Shown piece after piece: positions 6,121-7,824 of a stretch of DNA of 7,824 nucleotides. The notes below the pieces were generated by a model. The model did no database searches. It was not told the origin of the DNA and worked only from the letters and a program-made list of their open reading frames with translations. The DNA lies in contig JAADFV010000087.1 of NCBI GenBank assembly GCA_013152695.1, positions 1 to 7,824 of the forward strand. Reading direction: 5' to 3'. Made by a program: the position numbers and the translations under genes. The DNA is from Chloroflexota bacterium (lineage in GTDB: Bacteria; Chloroflexota; Anaerolineae; J102). Positions within the stretch are counted from its first letter, which is position 1. Every line of letters begins with the position of its first letter.

Positions 6121-6333
6121 ATGCTGCAATCCTGGCGTCATTGGCTCCAACACAAGCGTTTACAAACGCCTCTGGCCATTCTCAGCGAGACTTACCGGCC
6201 CCTGGCCTTTTTCGCAGAAGAGCTTCTCTCTGCGGCAGAACCCTTTTTGCCAGATACCCTCACTCATCCGCAGCAAACACCTCCAGAAAGCACTGATTTA
6301 TCGCCGGGAGAAGACAAAACATGGCCTGGCTGA
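6121..6333 (+). CDS. Small hypothetical protein, 70 aa
   Basis: ATG 6121 lies 9 nt after the rmlB stop, and the TGA (6331-6333) overlaps the start of the next gene by 13 bp. The frame exactly fills the gap between two stronger genes. The N-terminal part is basic and aromatic (SWRHWLQHKRLQ, 4-15). The middle is a helix with FFAEELLSAAEPFLP (30-44). The end is polar, proline-rich and acidic. There is no clear membrane helix or known motif. A ribosome binding site is not evident, so translation may be coupled to rmlB termination. The context in a run of tightly packed unknown genes supports it, but its short length leaves some doubt. Confidence 0.55.
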   Translation: MLQSWRHWLQHKRLQTPLAILSETYRPLAFFAEELLSAAEPFLPDTLTHPQQTPPESTDLSPGEDKTWPG

Positions 6334-6872
6334 ACCATCTTTCTCTCGCCGATTGGGTGAGTCTTGCCTTGCCTCTGTTGGCTCTTCTCTTGTGGCTGTT
6401 CGAATACTTTTATCGCCGGACCTCAGGCCAGGCGCGGCCCGATAATGACCCTGAGAAGTTGCTTCTTTCCCTCAATAGTGGGCTCAGTTATGCCCCCGAG
6501 TCCCTTGGCGACGATGCCATCAACCAGCGGACAAACCAGCCTGTTCAGTTTTTGCTGCACAACCGCAGTCAATTCATTGGCCCAGATGCTCCCGCTACCG
6601 CCATGCAACTTCTGGACCCCAAAGCTCCCTACGACGTTTTGAACGGCTACGTTCCTGCCGATCTCATTGCCTTGGCAGATACCGGCTATGATTTGCCGAC
6701 TACAGCTACGCTTGATCCTGCCAGTTTGCCCCTCACCGCCACCGTACAACCTCAAGCCCCCTGGCTCGACGAAAGTTTGCCGGACTTCTCTTCTCGCAGC
6801 AAACAATTTATGCGCTTATTTATTGCCATACTCATGCTGGCACCGCTGATCTATCGCCTCATCTTTCCGTGA
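6321..6872 (+). CDS. Hypothetical membrane protein with two flanking helices, 183 aa
   Basis: I do not recognise the family. ATG 6321 has a GGGAG ribosome binding site (6306-6310) 10 nt upstream, within the end of the preceding frame. The product has one hydrophobic helix near its start (about 12-31, LALPLLALLLWLF), a soluble domain of about 130 residues, and a second helix at the very end (about 163-182, FIAILMLAPLIYRLI). Both helices are flanked by Arg residues (R32-R33, R159, R165), so both ends are probably cytoplasmic and the middle could be either a large external loop or a cytoplasmic domain with re-entry. The middle has no Cys pair and no obvious catalytic motif. It contains two similar segments, APYDVLNGYVPADL (about 103-116) and then TGYDLPTTATL. 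The hairpin-like topology resembles Wzz proteins only superficially, and no Wzz sequence motif is present. It overlaps the gene before it and is 13 bp from the next one. Confidence 0.78.
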   Translation: MAWLNHLSLADWVSLALPLLALLLWLFEYFYRRTSGQARPDNDPEKLLLSLNSGLSYAPESLGDDAINQRTNQPVQFLLHNRSQFIGPDAPATAMQLLDPKAPYDVLNGYVPADLIALADTGYDLPTTATLDPASLPLTATVQPQAPWLDESLPDFSSRSKQFMRLFIAILMLAPLIYRLIFP

Positions 6873-6885
6873 TCCAAACTTGATC

Positions 6886-7491
6886 ATGACCCTCGAACGC
6901 GCCATTGCCTTTTGGTTGGGCATCCTCACGGCAATTATTCTTTTTTTGCAATATTTCTTGCCTACAACTTGGTTGAGCAATTTGGCCCAGCCCTTTCTGT
7001 TTTGGATTATTGCTTTGACGGCGACAGCACTTGTATTGGCTGCAGCCAACCTCTGGTTCAAACATCTACGCAGAATTCCCGATAGTATCAGCAGCACTTT
7101 GCTTGTGGCTGGATTTAGCGTAGCCTTGGTGGCCGGCCTTCTCCCTAACGGCTTCGAGGCCGGCTTGGGACAATGGATTTATCGGTGGTTGATTGCACCT
7201 GGCCTGGCGGCCCTGTTTGCTTTATTGCCCATTTTCCTCGCCTATGCGCTCTACCGGCATCTGCAACTACGCAGTGTTGGCTCTGTTTTATTGGCGCTCT
7301 CCCTGGTGCTGGTACTTTTGGGGCAAACCCCGCTCATCGCTGAACGTGTTCCCGTCCTGGCTGCTCTCCGTCATGACATTCTCATTGGCCCCGCGGCTGT
7401 GGCCTTTCGGGCCTTGATCATCCTTCTGGCTCTGGGACTTACTCTCAATATTTGGGCGCGACTGCGCAACATCATTTATGATCTGTCCTGA
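6886..7491 (+). CDS. Hypothetical integral membrane protein, six predicted helices, 201 aa
   Basis: I choose ATG 6886, 13 bp after the previous stop, and not the in-frame TTG at 6880. The difference is only two residues, and no clear ribosome binding site is visible for either. Hydrophobic stretches suggest six membrane helices, at about 6-25, 35-55, 69-86, 103-123, 130-146 and 168-188. Short loops between them carry basic clusters (KHLRR 59-63, RHLQLR 124-129, RLRN 192-195). There are no charged catalytic motifs inside the helices and no transporter signature that I recognise. Its TGA overlaps the ATG of the zinc-ribbon gene by 14 bp, so they are co-translated. Together with the preceding two-helix protein it might form a small membrane complex. 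That is inference from gene order only. Confidence 0.82.
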   Translation: MTLERAIAFWLGILTAIILFLQYFLPTTWLSNLAQPFLFWIIALTATALVLAAANLWFKHLRRIPDSISSTLLVAGFSVALVAGLLPNGFEAGLGQWIYRWLIAPGLAALFALLPIFLAYALYRHLQLRSVGSVLLALSLVLVLLGQTPLIAERVPVLAALRHDILIGPAAVAFRALIILLALGLTLNIWARLRNIIYDLS

Positions 7492-7824
7492 ATGCGGGCA
7501 TGAGAATCCCACCGATGCTGAGACCTGCCTTCACTGTGGCCAAGCGCTGCTCGAAGAACAACTACCGCGGCCGCGTTTATTAGCGCATATTCAGGGGTTG
7601 ATTCCGCCAGAGCCCATTATCAGCACCGGACAATTGGGAGTGGGGCGAGCACCCGCTGCTCCTGCCTTGATTGTGGGGGGAGTAGAGCGTACGGGTGGAG
7701 AAGGCGAAGGTGTAGAAGCTGCTCTCCCAGAAGAGCCCGAAATTCCGTCCGAATTGACACCTGGATCCGAGCCTGTGCTCCCCGACGAGGTCATTACGGG
7801 TAAGGCCGAAAAAGAGGCAGAGCC
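7478..7824 (+). CDS. Zinc-ribbon protein with acidic proline-rich linker, C-terminus cut off
   Basis: The frame from ATG 7478 stays open to the window edge (115 codons plus 2 nt). The first 21 residues form a zinc ribbon: C3-P-E-C6 and C17-L-H-C20 with a 10-residue spacer, each pair followed by Gly. This matches the short zinc-ribbon domains at the N-terminus of many bacterial membrane or signalling proteins. A hydrophilic region follows, then from about residue 68 a strongly acidic, Pro- and Gly-rich low-complexity linker (EGEG, PEEPEIP, EAE). Such linkers usually connect the ribbon to a later domain, often membrane helices or an FHA, kinase or repeat domain, which here lies beyond the window. 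The start overlaps the stop of the six-helix membrane gene by 14 bp. Zn binding is likely from the four cysteines. The partner and role are unknown. Confidence 0.85.
   Translation, partial: MICPECGHENPTDAETCLHCGQALLEEQLPRPRLLAHIQGLIPPEPIISTGQLGVGRAPAAPALIVGGVERTGGEGEGVEAALPEEPEIPSELTPGSEPVLPDEVITGKAEKEAE

Noticed and set aside
5888..6445. 185-aa plus-strand frame spanning the end of rmlB and two small genes
   Set aside because: It overlaps the conserved rmlB C-terminus in another frame, lacks a ribosome binding site, and has a composition typical of a shifted frame.
1..7824. CRISPR array, tRNA/rRNA, insertion sequence or phage genes
   Set aside because: No regularly spaced repeats, RNA gene signatures, terminal inverted repeats, transposase or integrase motifs were seen on either strand.

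Overview
The window reads as a chromosomal segment of an environmental bacterium with moderate-to-high GC. The combination of a long-form RmlA, two separate Wzz-like proteins with a stand-alone BY-kinase, and a zinc-ribbon protein at the end of a membrane-protein cassette would fit Chloroflexota. That taxonomic guess comes from gene style only and is not proven by the sequence. Coding density is high, and I see no rRNA, tRNA, CRISPR array, insertion sequence or integrase.

Layout. (1) 1-788, minus strand: the N-terminal two thirds of a molybdenum-hydroxylase FAD subunit (CoxM/XdhB type, cut by the window edge), preceded by a 64-residue protein of unknown function with a strong ribosome binding site. 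(2) 789-1060: a divergent intergenic region with a plausible promoter for each direction. (3) 1061-3254, plus strand: an export-control module of two Wzz-like chain-length proteins and a cytoplasmic bacterial tyrosine kinase. (4) 3316-6111: nucleotide-sugar synthesis, with glucose-1-phosphate thymidylyltransferase (long form), an unrecognised 229-residue protein, and dTDP-glucose 4,6-dehydratase. The last two overlap by ATGA. (5) 6121-7824: a tightly packed, partly overlapping set of unknown genes: a 70-residue protein, a two-helix membrane protein, a six-helix membrane protein, and a protein starting with a CxxC-CxxC zinc ribbon that runs off the right edge.

How they fit together. RmlA and RmlB turn glucose-1-phosphate into dTDP-4-keto-6-deoxyglucose, the precursor of L-rhamnose and other deoxysugars. 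The Wzz-like pair with the BY-kinase is the usual control unit for polymerisation and export of a surface polysaccharide. rmlC, rmlD, glycosyltransferases, a flippase and a polymerase are not in the window, so the final sugar and polymer cannot be named. The divergent oxidoreductase operon looks unrelated. The least explained parts are the protein between rmlA and rmlB and the membrane/zinc-ribbon cassette downstream of rmlB. Nothing visible proves a wholly new system.
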